From positions 60,238,104-60,302,103 of the forward strand of contig CM037587.1 in NCBI GenBank assembly GCA_021018995.1: a stretch of DNA of 64,000 bases, written 5' to 3'. Both the position numbers and the translations under genes were made by a program. The stretch is from Chloranthus sessilifolius. Lineage: Eukaryota > Streptophyta > Magnoliopsida > Chloranthales > Chloranthaceae. Of this stretch, positions 1 to 11,675 are shown in pieces; position 1 is the stretch's first letter, and each line of letters starts with the position of its first letter. The notes beneath the pieces were generated by a model. The model did no database searches, had not been told where the DNA came from, and worked only from the letters and a program-made list of their open reading frames with translations.

Positions 1-89
1 AGTCCCCTTTCAGTTTAAGGCGATGTAACCAGCTCTCGTCAGACCAAGGCCAGTGCAAAGAGCAGGGAATGGACAAGGGGTACAAATGA

Positions 90-535
90 CCTCGGAGAGG
101 AGAGCCCGTTATGATCGTGTTTTTATGCCCTTGGGGCAATATTTAAGTGTACTTTTACCTTTATTAATTAAAAAGGGATTAGGAACTGCGCTCCAACCAT
201 GACCTCCTCCCAATTTGATTCTATATAATTTTGACCCAAATACTCATTGTAATTTCCACTAAGGTCCGGGGCACCCGACTAATCGCTACTTCCCATTGAA
301 GCACGCGATCCAAGATTTAATCGATACTGGGAAGATCATTCCCCCTGCACCCACTCAGGCAAACCAACATGCGAATATTCACCAGGTGCCTTTGCCACCA
401 CACCCTATCGGAATAGTAGGTCCTAGACCCACCATAGAGATGGTAGAAGAAATTGAGGAAGAGTATGAATTCAAACCCTCTAATTACATCAGTAACAGAG
501 AAAACTTTATGATCCCAAGGCAGCGAGACTGAGAA
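90..535 (+). pseudogene. gag: Tat-lineage Gag C-terminal region (fragment)
   Basis: The translation contains the Tat/Ogre-type Gag signature with GPGHPTNRY followed by LKHAIQDLIDTGKI. In relatives this is a zinc-knuckle-like C-x2-H...GH...C motif followed by a basic helix. Here a stop lies inside the knuckle and the last Cys is Tyr, so nucleic-acid binding is probably lost. The clearest open stretch is residues 1-78 at 296-532. Everything upstream, including the Gag capsid part and the 5' LTR, lies outside the window. The assignment rests on the motif and on the pol order that follows. Confidence 0.75.
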
Positions 536-1176
536 GAAAGAATTAGTGGGGTGATTGAGCCCCTGAATCTGGTAGATTATTTTCCTACCCCTACACCAGC
601 AGTTGAACCCCTAGGTCTTAAGGCCTATTTTCCACCATCCACTCCCATAAATTACATACAAATAAATGCGTATCAACCATATTCCACCACCCCCATCAAT
701 TACCCAATAAACTAACAGGCCCCTAATCCTCCACCACCAATGAACTACCAATGGCCTGCGCCCACCCCATTACCCTCGGTTCAACCACCAGCAAACTCCA
801 CCACCCCCGTCAATTACCTAATGGCCCATCAAACCCACGATCCCCTGCCCGCACCTATCAGCTACCAGTGGCCTACTTTTACCCCCTTTCCCCCAGTACC
901 ACCACCCTCAAGCTTCACCACCCCCATTTGGCCCAATTTTATCTCTCAACCAACTACCACTGAGAAAAATCAAATATTGCCCACACCTCCTGAGCCATCA
1001 GTACATGCACTTCAGGTGCCAGCAGCCATTCCTTTCCAGCTCTCAGGACCAACCTATGACCCTCATCAGATCCCGCTAAGCTATGAGCAAACCAATGCTA
1101 ACGCCGACAGCAGCAATAGAGAGGGAGTCGTGGACTTTGTTACTAGGTCGAGGAAGATATTGAAATAGTCTGAAGC
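536..1176 (+). pseudogene. Proline-rich Gag-protease linker of the Tat element
   Basis: Low-complexity coding stretch rich in Pro, Thr and Ser, open from 740 to 1168. Short units resembling TTPINY and SYQWPTFTPFPP are reiterated (INYQ, MNYQWPAPTP, PVNYL). In Tat elements a flexible proline-rich segment commonly joins Gag to protease. An in-frame stop near 711 separates two halves that continue the same repeat pattern, so this is one broken reading frame. No enzymatic function is expected. Confidence 0.6.
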
Positions 1177-1900
1177 AGTAGCAGCGGCACCAGCACGGCC
1201 AGAGGGGAAGGACAGTGCAGTCCACCCGTTTGAGAAGATGAGCCGGGAGCGCATTCTCGAGACTCAATTAAGAAGGATGCCAGTCCATATCATTGTCTGG
1301 GATATTCTAATGACGTCCCCACTCCATTTCCAAGCTTTAATTTGTGCGTTAAAGAATGCACATGTGTCCCAACAAGTGAGCTTAGATGAGGTCGGGTAAA
1401 TAATCGGACAGGCGATGGCACCCAATGCCATTTCATTTTCGGACGCGAATCTACTTGAGGAGGGAAACAGTCATGCTAAATCCATCAATATTACTATTGA
1501 ATCCGGGAACATGATAATTCCCTTGGTTCTAATTAATAACGGGTCAACTCTGAATGAGTGCCCATTGAGGACTGCCACCAAGATCAGTATGGACCCCTAT
1601 ATGCTAAGGTCGACAAGGACTAGCGCTCGTGGATTTGATAATACAAGAAGAGAAATAATGGGAGAGGTCAATCTGGAATTAGTAATTGGGCCCATGACTT
1701 CTCTATACCTTTTCAAGTGATGGGTATCAAATCTTCTTTTAATTTGCTGATAGGACGCCCGTGGTTACATGAGGTCAGGGCGATACCTTCTATCCTCCAT
1801 CAAAAGTTAAAATTCATATCCTGGCAGAAGGTGATCACCATCATTGGTGAAGGGCACGATGAGAAAGACAAGGCCACCCAAGCATTGAAAATCCTAAAGT
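1177..1900 (+). pseudogene. Tat-lineage aspartic protease domain, decayed
   Basis: Two frames together give the usual Tat protease landmarks: VLINNGSTLNECPL (active-site loop), then FDNTRREIMGEVNLELVIGP, then LLIGRPWLHE and ILHQKLKF. The family active-site triplet is normally D-[NST]-G; here it reads NNG, so the catalytic Asp is lost. A frameshift near 1715 moves LIGRPW into another frame, and a stop sits near 1398. The domain would have processed the Gag-Pol polyprotein. It is certainly inactive in this copy. Confidence 0.85.
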
Positions 1901-1901
1901 A

Positions 1902-2340
1902 GTGGGTGTGCCACATACTGAGGAAGACACCGACCTCCACAGTTTTGAGTATGAGGTGTCAGCAGTAGGCCCGAAACCCCCGAGAAACATCACTCCCACT
2001 ACTAGCAGCAGAATAGAAGTGGTTGTGGCCATGCTCCAGAAATGGGGCTATCAGAAAGGCAGAGGACTAGGGCCCAGATTGGAGGGCAAAAGAGAGCTAG
2101 TCGTTGCCAAGGGGTAGAAGGTTCGATTTAGGCTAGGATACAAGCCCACAGAGGAAGAGGTTCGAGAGGCCAAAGATAAAGCCAGGATCATTGCAGCTAC
2201 AAGAGCTCGAGGAATCAACATAGAAGAGAAACCTCACCCTAGGCCGCACATCAGGGAATCCTTTTTCAGCGTTGGGTTCATAAAGATCGATCAAAATGGG
2301 ATAACCCATTTGACCCCACACAAACCCATAACCCCCTGTC
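1902..2340 (+). pseudogene. G-patch domain and following linker of the Tat polyprotein
   Basis: Translation contains MLQKWGYQKGRGLG, matching the G-patch pattern of an aromatic residue plus spaced glycines (xxxGYxxGxGLG). It is followed by GYKPTEEEVREAKDKAR and RPHIRESFFSVGFI, segments that sit between protease and RT in plant Tat elements. G-patches bind nucleic acid or stimulate RNA helicases; in retroelements the domain lies next to protease. A stop at 2115 divides the region, and beyond about 2340 stops become frequent. Confidence 0.8.
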
Positions 2341-2939
2341 CATCCCACCAATCCCCACATCTCCCTTCCCAACCTTGAAATAGATCTGGCTACCCTATCC
2401 CTATTTGAGGAGCAGCATTCCGTACCAAAACGAACTCCTCCTGTGGTAAACCACCACAGGACCCTGCTGATGTTTAAGGATGAAATCTCAGACGAACCTA
2501 TGGTCAATATGATAAAAGTCAGTCCAGAAGTGTCACACTCGCCAGCCTCCTATATCTAAAAAGGTAAAGGGGTAGCAAGTCAGGTATGCAATTGGGCATC
2601 TTTGCCCCAAACTCTGGAAGCAGGGAGTGGCCTATAATTTGGCACCTGTTTTCCAAAAAAAAATAACCTATAAAAAGTGAGATAAGCCCTTGACAGGCAA
2701 TACCTTGTATATACACAGACTCGTGCTGCTAAGGGTCCATCTCCGAAGAAAACAAAAATCTCAAAAACATTGGAAAAATACAAAATCTCAAAAATATCAA
2801 AAAAATGCAAAATCTCAAAAACATAGAGAAAATACAAAACCCAAAAATATGGTCTTTTAAGATTCCAGATAAAATCACACAAAAAGATGCCTTAATCTAA
2901 TTACCCGTCCCACATAGAATCGACCCCTTCCCTGTAGAA
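2341..2939 (+). other. Stop-rich spacer with A-rich reiterated segment inside pol
   Basis: No usable reading frame. Positions 2750-2850 contain three or four diverged copies of a unit of about 30 bp resembling CAAAATCTCAAAAACATNG, purine/A-rich on the + strand. The similar word AAAATCTCAAAAA recurs near 6550. Nothing coding is seen. Confidence 0.55.
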
Positions 2940-4362
2940 ATGCAAGGAGAGGTAGGTGTTACGAGTCTGGACGAGGATATCCCTTTAGAGGAGCTCCCCA
3001 ATGAGCTCCTTAACCAGTTTGCCGAATTTGAGCATGGCCCTACTCCCATTGTCGAAGAAACTGAGGACGTTAATCTAGGGACTGAGGAGAGTCCCCGCAT
3101 TACCAAAATCGAAATGTCACTATCTCCCGAGGAAAGAAAAAGCATGATTGATTTCCTTCGGTCATACCAAGACATTTTTGCCTGGTCATATGAGGGCATG
3201 CCTGGTATGGACACCGAATTGGTCGAGCATGAGTTGCCTCTCTACCATGATATGAAGCCGGTTAAGCAGAACGTCTCTGACCCAAGTGGATGTTGAAATT
3301 CAAAGACGAGGTCATCAAGCAGTATGACATGGGGTTTCTCATGGTATCTAAGTACCCGCAGTGGCTAGCTAATATTGTGCTTGTGCCGAAGAAGGATGGA
3401 AAGGTTCGCATGTGCATCGACTTTCGTAATCTGAACAAGGGGAGCCCGAAGGACGATTTCCCATTACTACACATTGATATATTAGTCGATAACACTGCTA
3501 AGCACGGGATGCTTTCTTTTATGGACGGATTCTTAGGTTATAATCAGATAAAGATGACAGAGGCAGATCGAGAGAAGACTGCATTTATCACACCTTGGGG
3601 CACCTTTTGCTACCGAGTCATGCCATTTGGGCTTAAGAACACCGGCGCTACGTATCAGAGAGCAATGACGGCACTATTTCACAACATGATGTACCAAGAG
3701 ATTGAAGTGTATGTCGATGATATGATAGCCAAGACACCAGAGCATAGCAATCACTTGGTAAACCTTCATAAGCTATTTAAGAGGCTGAGAAAGTACAGGT
3801 TCGTCTGAATCCACAGAAGTAATCATTTGGTGCGATGTCAAGGAAATTGTTGGGATTCATCGTTAGCAGGAGAGGGATCGAGGTCGACCCAGTCAAAGTT
3901 AAATCCATCACTGAAATGCTACCACCGTCTATTGAGAAGGAAGTTAGAGGGTTCTTGGGCAGAATACAATATATCAGTCAGTTCATTGCACAGCTAACTC
4001 CAATCTACACGCCAATCTTCAAGCTACTACCGAAGAATTCACCCGTTGAATGGAATGATGATTGTCAGGCAACGTTCAATAAAATCAGAAGCTACCTCCT
4101 TCACCCACCAGTGTTGATACCACCTGATCCAGGAAGACCACTCTTGATGTATCTCTCCACAACAGAAGTCTTGAAGGGATGTGTCTTAGGGCAGTATGAC
4201 GAGACGGGAAGAAGAGAGCAGGCCATCTACTATCTGAGCAAGAAGTTTAATGTTTATGAAAAGCGTTATTCTCATCTGGAGAAAGCATGCCTGGCTCTTA
4301 TATGGGCTACTCAGAAGCTCCGCCATTACTTGCTATCCCAAGCTGTTCTACTTTTGGCCTGA
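2940..4362 (+). pseudogene. pol: Tat-lineage reverse transcriptase and first RNase H, two frames
   Basis: From 2940 the frame gives the pre-RT segment (FLRSYQDIFAWSYEGMPG). From 3290 come the RT fingers and palm: VPKKDGKVRMCIDFRNLN, FMDGFLGYNQIKM and MPFGLKNTGATYQRAM, with the catalytic YVDDMIAK intact. After a frameshift near 3810, 3835-4362 gives the thumb (LLGFIVSRRGIEVDP, RGFLGRIQYISQF) and then the first RNase H (YYLSKKFNVYEKRYSHLEKACLAL). The RT active-site aspartates are present, but frameshifts near 3295 and 3810 and a stop at 4360 disable the polyprotein. Confidence 0.93.
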
Positions 4363-5220
4363 ATGGACCCGTTGAAGTACTTATTCGAAAAGCTGGCTCT
4401 CACTAGATGAAATGCACGCTGGCAGCTCTTGTTATCTGAGTTCGACATCACGTACGTCACTCAAAAGTCAATCAAGGGGTAGGCACTTGTTGATCATCTT
4501 GTTGATAATCCTTTGCCAAATTATGAACCTTTGAAAACTGAGTTCCCAGATGAAGATATCCTGTTCAGGACGGAAGACGATACCGAGGAAGCAGAAGAAT
4601 CATGGGTAATGCACTTTGACAGGGCATCAAATGTCAAAGGTCAGGGAGTCGGCGCCATTTTGATTTCACCAAAAGGATCCCACATACTTGTCTCTATCAA
4701 GCTCAACTTCCCTTGCATTAACAATGAGGCCAAGTACGAAGCCTACACCGCCGGCCTACAGGCTGCTCTCGATCTGAATCTAACCCACCTTCGAGTGTTT
4801 GGCGATTCACAGTTAATTATATGTCAGACGAATGGTGACTGGAAGAAGAAAGATGAGAAACTGATCCCTTGCTATGAACACCTCAAGGATCTGAAAGCTA
4901 GCTTCCAAGACAAGACATTCTCATATTTCCCCCGGATAAGGAATCGCTTTACCAACGCACTAGCCACTTTGGCGTCAATGATAGAAATCCCATATGGTGT
5001 TGAGATGAAGTCAATCATGATCGAGCAAAGGAATGAGACGGCCTTATGCCTCCAGATTGAGGAACCTACCAAGCCTGATGATGAGCCACCTTGGTTCTCA
5101 GATATTAAGAATTTCTTCGAGACACTAACTTTCCCTGAGGGTACGTCCAAGACAGACCGACGAACCATTCAACATCTAGCAGCAAGCTACGTCATTTGCG
5201 GAGAATGCCTTTACAAGTGA
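4363..5220 (+). pseudogene. pol: Second (archaeal-type) RNase H of the Tat element
   Basis: After a short stop-containing connector (DPLKYLFEKLALT), 4513-5220 is open for 235 codons. It reads MHFDRASNVKGQGVGAIL, then NNEAKYEAYTAGLQAAL and LRVFGDSQLIICQ. This is the archaeal-type RNase H domain that diagnoses the Tat lineage, which carries two RNases H in tandem. The usual DGA of the first acidic motif reads DRA here; the E of NNEAKYEA and the D of GDSQLI are kept. It would degrade the RNA strand during reverse transcription. Confidence 0.9.
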
Positions 5221-6315
5221 TCTTATAATAACATCTTACTCAGGTGCCTTACAAAAAATGAAGTGATCAATATCATGAAGATCCACGAGGGAGTATGCGG
5301 AGCCCACATCAGCGGTCACATGCTTGCTAAGAAAATTCTACGATAGGGATACTTTTGAACCACTATGGAATCAGATTGCTACAAACATGTTTAGAAATGT
5401 TACAAGTGTCGAGAACACTTCAATCTGATGCATGCCCTTGCCATCGATCTTCACTGCATGACCACTCTTTGGCCATTTGCTACCTGGGGTCTTGACGTCG
5501 TTGGAATGATTAATCTAAAAGCATCAAACGGACATCGGTTCATCCTCTTCGCCATTGAATACTTCACCAAGTGGGTAGAAGCGGCATCATATGCCAACAT
5601 CATGGCCAGTCATGTCGAGAAGTTTCTCAAGAATAATATTGTGTGCCGATTTGGAGTACCCAAGGATATTATCACGGACAATGGCACAAACTTTGTGAAT
5701 AAGCACATCTGAGCCTTCTACGAGCAATACAAGATCAAGCACCATCGCTCATCCCCTTATCGACCTCAAACAAATGGAGCCGTGGAAGCTGCAAACAAGA
5801 CAGTCATCCGCATCCTTGAGAAGATTGTTGTCACTTACCGAGATTGGAGCGAAACGCTTCCATTTTCTTTATGGGCCTACAGAACATCAATCCATACTGC
5901 TACAGGGGCAACACCATTCTCTCTTATGTATGGAACCGAGGCCATCCTACCAGTTGAGGTTAAAGTACCCTCACTCTGAATGTTTATAGAATTAGGCTTA
6001 CTCCAATCAGAGAGAGAGAGAGAGAGATCCCGCTTCGAACAATTAAACTTATTGGACGAGAAGAGACTCCTAGCCTTGTGTCATACTCAAGTCTACCAGG
6101 GGCGAATCGCACGCGCTTACAATAAACGTATCCGCAGTCGAGATCTAAAGATAGGAGACACTGTGTTGAAAAAGATCTTTCCATCCCTCCATATCGATCC
6201 GAGAGGGAAGTTCAAGCCGTACGTATCTGCCTCGCCACCATGGACTGTGGTCATCTTCCTGAGCCCATCAATGCTGGATACGTTAGATGATTCTACGCTT
6301 AGTCTATCACGATAA
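5221..6315 (+). pseudogene. pol: Tat-lineage integrase, interrupted by stops
   Basis: An HHCC zinc-binding region is recognisable at 5240-5420 (IHEGVCGAHISGHMLAKKIL ... CYKC), with three stops. The catalytic core follows: WGLDVVG and IITDNGTNF supply the two aspartates, and PYRPQTNGAVEAANK supplies the glutamate, i.e. a complete D-D-E. A stop at 5710 separates core halves. The C-terminal part (5980-6315, ARAYNKRIRSRDLKIGDTVL) is open but short. A (GA)n run at 6008-6027 is probably a small insertion. Confidence 0.92.
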
Positions 6316-7764
6316 GGTAAGTATTGGTGAAATAAATACGTGACTGCTTAAGAACCACTCAAAAGAGGCCATCATTCTAAGCACAGTAGCTAAAAAGCAT
6401 CCCTAAAAATGATGATATCCTTTGCTACCCCATTTGAGTCTGAGCCTTTCTTTTAATAAACCCCTTCCCCGAAAAAGAAAAAGTGAGTACATATAAAAAA
6501 AAGAGAGGAAGTAGAATTACTATAAGAAAATCAAAAAAAAATTAGAAAGGCAAAATCTCAAAAAGAGATTGCCTGAAATAAAGATAAAGTAAAAAAGGAA
6601 AAAATAGAAGAATCATGGGGCGTGTACAGTAAAATCCCCCAAGGAAGAAAGTATGTTGTGAAAAACTGAAGCTGTATCAAGAAAATCCTTTTAGCCCAGC
6701 ATACCTTCAAATCCTAACCTAACCCATGGCCAAGTTACGCCCTGAAGAAAGCCCTCTTTTTAGGTTCACAAGTAGTCATAATATCTGTTAAGTCAACATG
6801 AGCCGAGTTGCGAGACGACACTAGAACCCTATCTAGCCGGCTATGACGAAATCGACGTCTATGTCGTGGCTTTTAAAAATGAAATAATAAAAGAATAATG
6901 AAAAAAGAAAAAATAAAATAAAATAAAATACAAGCTCAAAGCAAGATGGACATGGTGAAAACCCAAAAGGGCGCTACGGGTAAAAAATAGCGAGTTTGTG
7001 CGGACCAGGTGAAAACCCGAAAGGGCGCTTGGGGTAAGAGAGCTAAACCCATGGACGTGGTGAAAACTCGAAAGGGCGCCATGGGTAAAAAAGGAGATAA
7101 AAAAAAAAAAGAAGAAAGAACAAAAAAAAAAAAGAGGAAAGGTTTGAAATGATTGATTAATGTTTGAGGAGCCCTCTTGGTCACTCTCCCTTATCCCCTT
7201 TTCTAGGCCGCCCATGTTAGATCAAATCGGGTCCCGACCAAGTGTGTCTTCAGAACTACTTTGTCAAACGTATGACTCGAGGTAAGGAGAAGGGTTTGAC
7301 TCTGTCCAAGGGGATTGGCATTCCGGTGTTGGTAAAACTGTTGAAACTCTCTCAGACCCAACCATTTAAAAGGGGGTTCGACCATGCTCAAAAGAGGACC
7401 CGAGACCTTACCCAGTGATTAAGGCACCACACCCAAAAAATACACAAAACAAAAAGAACAAAAAAGTCTATGTAAATATATAACTTCCCTTCTTTTACAA
7501 ATGTACCGCTTACACCACATCCCAAAAAAAAATAGTCGGTGTGATGTCTAGCGTTCTTTCTTTTCTTTCTTACAAACAACAACAAAAACATAAAGAAAAT
7601 ATGTATACCAAAAAGATGTGTGTGTCTATAAAGGATGTGTGTATCTGATCTATGAAAAAAGATATGATCTGTGCATCTGATCTGTGTAAAAAGTTATGTG
7701 CAGGAAGGAATCAGCGGCCTAGCTCGCACTTCAAGGCACTAATCTCAGCACAAAAATCATCTTC
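6316..7764 (+). other. Non-coding spacer between Tat pol and the antisense gene
   Basis: No gene supported. The stretch is A-rich, with homopolymer runs near 6530-6600, 6900-6930 and 7095-7135. It contains the three-copy repeat listed separately. The reverse strand shows T-rich ORFs that are composition artefacts. Around 7560-7690 there are short GT/TG-rich reiterations (GTGTGT, TCTGATCTGTG). Confidence 0.6.
6945..7095 (+). repeat. Three-copy repeat, core GGTGAAAACCCGAAAGGGCGC
   Basis: Three copies of a roughly 45-bp unit start near 6945, 6998 and 7051. The core GGTGAAAACCCGAAAGGGCG is followed by a variable Y-rich triplet and GGGTAA. In each copy CCCGAAAGGG is a small palindrome (one copy CCCAAAAGGG, one CTCGAAAGGG). 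Similar repeats occur downstream of pol in other plant Tat elements, from my recollection of the family. No function is known to me. Confidence 0.8.
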
Positions 7765-8570
7765 TCAGACATTCCGCTCAGTCAACCAACGACCATGCAA
7801 GCTCTTATACCTCTTCTGAGAAGTATCAGCGGCTCCAAGGGCAACACTCAAGGATCCTTTCAGACGATGGACCTCGCTCTCTGCTATCTCTGCTCTAACA
7901 TTTTCCTGTGCTAAAAGCTCGTGCAAGACCCTCTTCTCAACCACTAGTAGCTCAATGCGGGCTTGGAGTACCGTCTTTTTCTTTGGCCAAGGGCCTCCCG
8001 TGTCAATACTCTTTGCTAGATCCAGACAATCAGCAACAGGCTGCTCAGACAATAGCCAAGCCTCATACTTGGGAGAAGATTGAACCAAATCTCCTTGCTC
8101 CATATCACACATCAATGTCGACTAACGCGTCTCCCAAAGAGCGGCAATCTGATCTATGTCCCCAAAAGACCCTCTAGAAAAAATCAAGTCGCATTGAGGG
8201 GGTTTTGCCTCGCAAGGCACCTGCTGAGAACAGTCGAACTGACGCAACACCCGGAATGGGAAGTAGAAGGTGCTGTCAGTCAATCCTAGGAGGGTGATGC
8301 CCTTATGGTCTCTAGAGTGAATTATTGGGAAGGTCCGGTCCAACCAACGAAGCCTCCATATCAGCTCTGCGTTGGTCAACCAAAGCTTCAAAGCTGACGA
8401 ATTGCCCTTCGGAAGCAAGTGACACCTACCCGCAAAACATCGACCTGTCTCACCTTGAGTGATGTAAAAGCATGGCACGGGATCCAAGATAGCGAGATGC
8501 TCACCTAACCAGACTTGAAGCAGCAAAGGGCATCCCCTGAGGTTCTCCATCTTGCCCAGAGCAAAGGCAT
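7765..8570 (-). pseudogene. Antisense plant mobile domain (PMD) C-terminal half plus coiled coil
   Basis: Reading leftward from about 8570 the frame gives LRGCPLLLQVWLGEHL and later YFPFRVLRQFDCSQQVP. These resemble the second half of the plant mobile domain (PF10536 / aminotransferase-like family: GGCxxLLQxWxxEH ... RVxRQFGxxQxVP). A single TAG at 8122-8124 interrupts the frame. Without shift it continues as a 116-residue segment ending in a predicted coiled coil (RIELLVVEKRVLHELLAQ ... HRLKGSLSVAL). PMD proteins are nuclear silencing-related factors in plants, and some are carried by transposons. Position and strand make this the 3' part of an antisense gene inside the Tat element. Confidence 0.7.
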
Positions 8571-9828
8571 CAAGGCATCAATATAGTTCAATAAGGACCA
8601 GGTGCATCACTGATCGGCCCTCCACCACTCAGTCAAGACGTAGCAAAGAGCCAGGGAGAAGCTCTCTCCCCCAGTAAAGAAAAGGGCTTCTGAAATGAGA
8701 CCGAGAGCGAAGGCTTTCACATTGAAAATATTCCTAACTAGCAATTTTCGGAGACTTTCATCACCAAAAATTTCTTTGAGGAATTTTAGCGAACACCTTA
8801 TGGGCCCACAACAAGACTTTTCTCATATTCAAATTTCTTCAAACCGAGGTTAAGGTGAGCGGATTTGGAATAGCCTGACCTCGACGTGACTCTGGCAAAG
8901 CCTCTATGAAGCTTTAGACCGAACAAATTGGATAGCTACTCAAGGGTTGGAGTTAGCTCCCGCTTTCCAAAACGGAATACATGGATATTTGGATCCCAAA
9001 ACGAAGCGGCGGCGTGAAGAAGGCCCTACCGTGGAAGAACATCAAGGAAGAAGGGAAGGAGTGATAGGCCAAGCCGCTCGAGCTCAGCAAGCTCGCTCTC
9101 ATTTAAACTCCCAAGCCAACTTCTAAGAAAATTGGGCCCCAAGCCCAAGGAGATGAATAAATTGGTTTCGAGCCCTCCATGTTTGATCCTACATCAAAGC
9201 ATGCAACCGAAAAGGTCACTTTCTGTAAACATTTGGCAAACACATCCTGCAGAAAAATAGATACGGTACAAGGAAACCATGGCATACAATCAAGACAAAG
9301 CACTAAAATATTTCCAAAATAAATCCACAAAGTGCCACATCATCCATCCCAAACTTACTAAAATTTCAAATCATCAATCCCAAAAGTACTAATGTTTAAA
9401 AAGCAGAAACTGAGGCCTATTCCTTGTCTGCGCCCTTTGACTTCTTCCAATGATGAGAGGAGCCCTGGTAAGTCCGCATATCCCCCACCCGGGACCAGGC
9501 CTGAGAAATCCTACTAAGCAAAGATCGTGGCTCCTTGGCACGCGCACGCTGCAAGTTAGGGCTAAAAATCAGGGATCAGGGCCAATTGAGGGACAAGAGC
9601 AAAAAAGTGAAGGAAGCAAGAACAGGAAAAGAGGAACAACAGAATACTCACTATCTCCACATCCTTAAGCTCCGTAATGTTTCGATGATATGTCGCATAC
9701 TCCATAGCCGAATCAAAGTTCTACATTCAGAGGGATACAATGTCAGCTATCAGGGCAATCATAAGACATGTGCAAAAAGGAGGCCAAAATAAGAGAGAGA
9801 CAGGTCGTCATAAGGCTTACCCCTAGGA
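8571..9828. other. Region without supportable gene inside the antisense unit
   Basis: No convincing coding sequence on either strand. The stretch may be an intron of the antisense gene or an insertion, since it separates PMD half-domains. It has a fairly even base composition and no clear repeat. Confidence 0.45.
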
Positions 9829-10680
9829 TTACCTCAGGAGGAGGGACACGGGCCACTTCAGCAGAGATACGTGCCTGCCTGTCCACATCGGCACACAGGC
9901 CCGAGAGAAAGCTGTCATCAAGGTGTCAAAAGGTCCTATAGACCACAGTTGGATCACCCCAGGAGCACCAGCTTGAGAAGTACCCGACAGACCAACGCCG
10001 AAAGAACCCACACTAGAAGGGCCCTCACCAGAAGGACCTGCCCTTGAGGAATCTGCGGTACCCGCCGCTACCTCACCTTCGTTATCTGAGCAATCCCGTT
10101 GAGCGAACTATGGACACAATAAGGATCTGCTTAGGAAGAATAAGGGCCAAATTAAAACAAAGGGAGACTAATCTGAAAAGAGAAAGGAGAGTTACCTGCC
10201 TAAGTGGGTCGCCGAATGTAAGAAAGTTAGCGCTAGGGACGAAGCGCAGCAAGATGAACTGATATGGCAGGCACTCGTACCATATGTGATAATTATCGGG
10301 CACAAAAAGGGCATGGATAAGGAGCCCATTATTGAGATAAGCCACTGTGAGCTCCTCAAAGCTACCAGCAGGGTCCAAAACATCGGTAGGAGGGTCCGTG
10401 GGTATGGCATGATAACCCTGATGCTGGTGCACCACCCGCTCCCCCAAATAGTAAACCCTCACCCACACCCCATAAAAGAAAATGATGCGGCGGTTATGGA
10501 GAAGGCACGATGGACCCATGGTTGCCCGATCTCAGAAGGCCGAATTGAGGTACGGATCATGGAGGATCTGTCCAAATCAAGAGGTAACCAAGCAATCAGA
10601 CACACAACATAGCAAATCAGGGAGAATTTCTGAGCTTAGGTAAACAGAGTTGAAAAGGGCTTTACCTGCTCAGGGACCAT
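9829..10680 (-). pseudogene. Antisense gene middle part (unassigned, possibly PMD-linked)
   Basis: Reverse-strand reading from 10519 to 10082 gives an open segment of 145 residues: MGPSCLLHNRRIIFFYGVWV, ERVVHQHQGYHAIPTDPPTD and YHIWYECLPYQFILLRF. A shorter Gly/Ser/Ala-rich piece follows at 10011-9829. I do not recognise a domain with certainty. Similar strings follow PMD domains in transposon-borne copies, and the strand and position fit one gene with flanking pieces. Several stops and frame changes occur. Confidence 0.4.
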
Positions 10681-11594
10681 CAGGTCAAGTTGGGACCTCA
10701 GGCCCATCTCTAGGTGCTTCAAACCCACATCATGGTGCCGGGCATGGTTCCAGTTGCTAAGAAGAGGGTAGGTGAATGCATCTGAGTGAAGGAGTGGACA
10801 TCCTGGGTGAAAATGATGGTACCCCCATACCTAAGAGGAGCAGTGTGCAAGAGAACAAGTCAGTAACATACAAAGTCATCCAAATACAACTGATAAAAGC
10901 AAAATGTTAGGAATTACCTCCAGGGCTGCTCAAAAGCCAACAACGGATTTGGCTTCCCCGATAGCAACATGGGGTATGCCGTACATCAACCATGCGTATC
11001 TAGCCCCACCCCAGTCATTCCTACGGACATCGCCCTAGTTGTCCAAAACGCTCAGCAATTCTAGGCTAACTCGGTCCCTACTCGCATTGGTAAAAAGGGT
11101 CTTACCTAGCAATAGCAGGATAGTGATGTGGGCCAAGATGATCACCCACTCGGGCGTAATATAGAGCTCCCTATCCAGTGGCCTCAGATCCACCAACTCA
11201 CCATCCGCGAAGAGGGTAGACAACCAAGACATCTTAACCTCAGTGTCGTGTATCTGACCTCGAGGGGATAGACCCCTATCAGTCGAACAATGTCCTCTCT
11301 AGTCGGTACCACGAGACCGGCTATCGATACGCGCCCCATCCTAATACCCTTAATCATTGCCCAATCAACGAGTGTCAAGGCCATCTTAGCGTACGGCATA
11401 TGGAAGGTCATGGTCTCGGGGCGGAATCGCTCAATTAGCGCCTTCAGGTACGCCGCATCGGCTCTCATAGGCGGGCAGGATAGAAATTCCCCAAAGCCCA
11501 CCTGCGCCAGTAAGAACTTCACCACGGGGGGGACATAGAGGAAGAAATCATGGAAATCAAGCCACCCCCCGCGGAATACGATAGTAGGCAGGTC
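10681..11594 (-). pseudogene. Antisense plant mobile domain, N-terminal half
   Basis: On the minus strand the frame begins after a plausible splice acceptor (TGCGCAG, ending at 11595) and reads YLKALIERFRPETMTFHMPY, then KMALTLVDWAMIKGI. This is the PMD signature (RFRPETHTFHLPxGEMTxTLxDVAxLxGL). After a frameshift near 11230, PLDRELYITPEWVIILAHIT and LLLLGKTLF appear, followed by DWGGARYAWLMYG, which fits the PMD middle part. It lies antisense to the host Tat element, in the slot where Grande-type Tat elements are known to carry an antisense ORF. Frameshifts and stops make it non-functional. Confidence 0.8.
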
Positions 11595-11675
11595 CTGCGC
11601 ACCAAGAAGAAAATGCATCAGAGTAATGGAAGTAAAGCAAAGCTGCACGAAAGGAAGAACCGAACCTTCTTTTAC

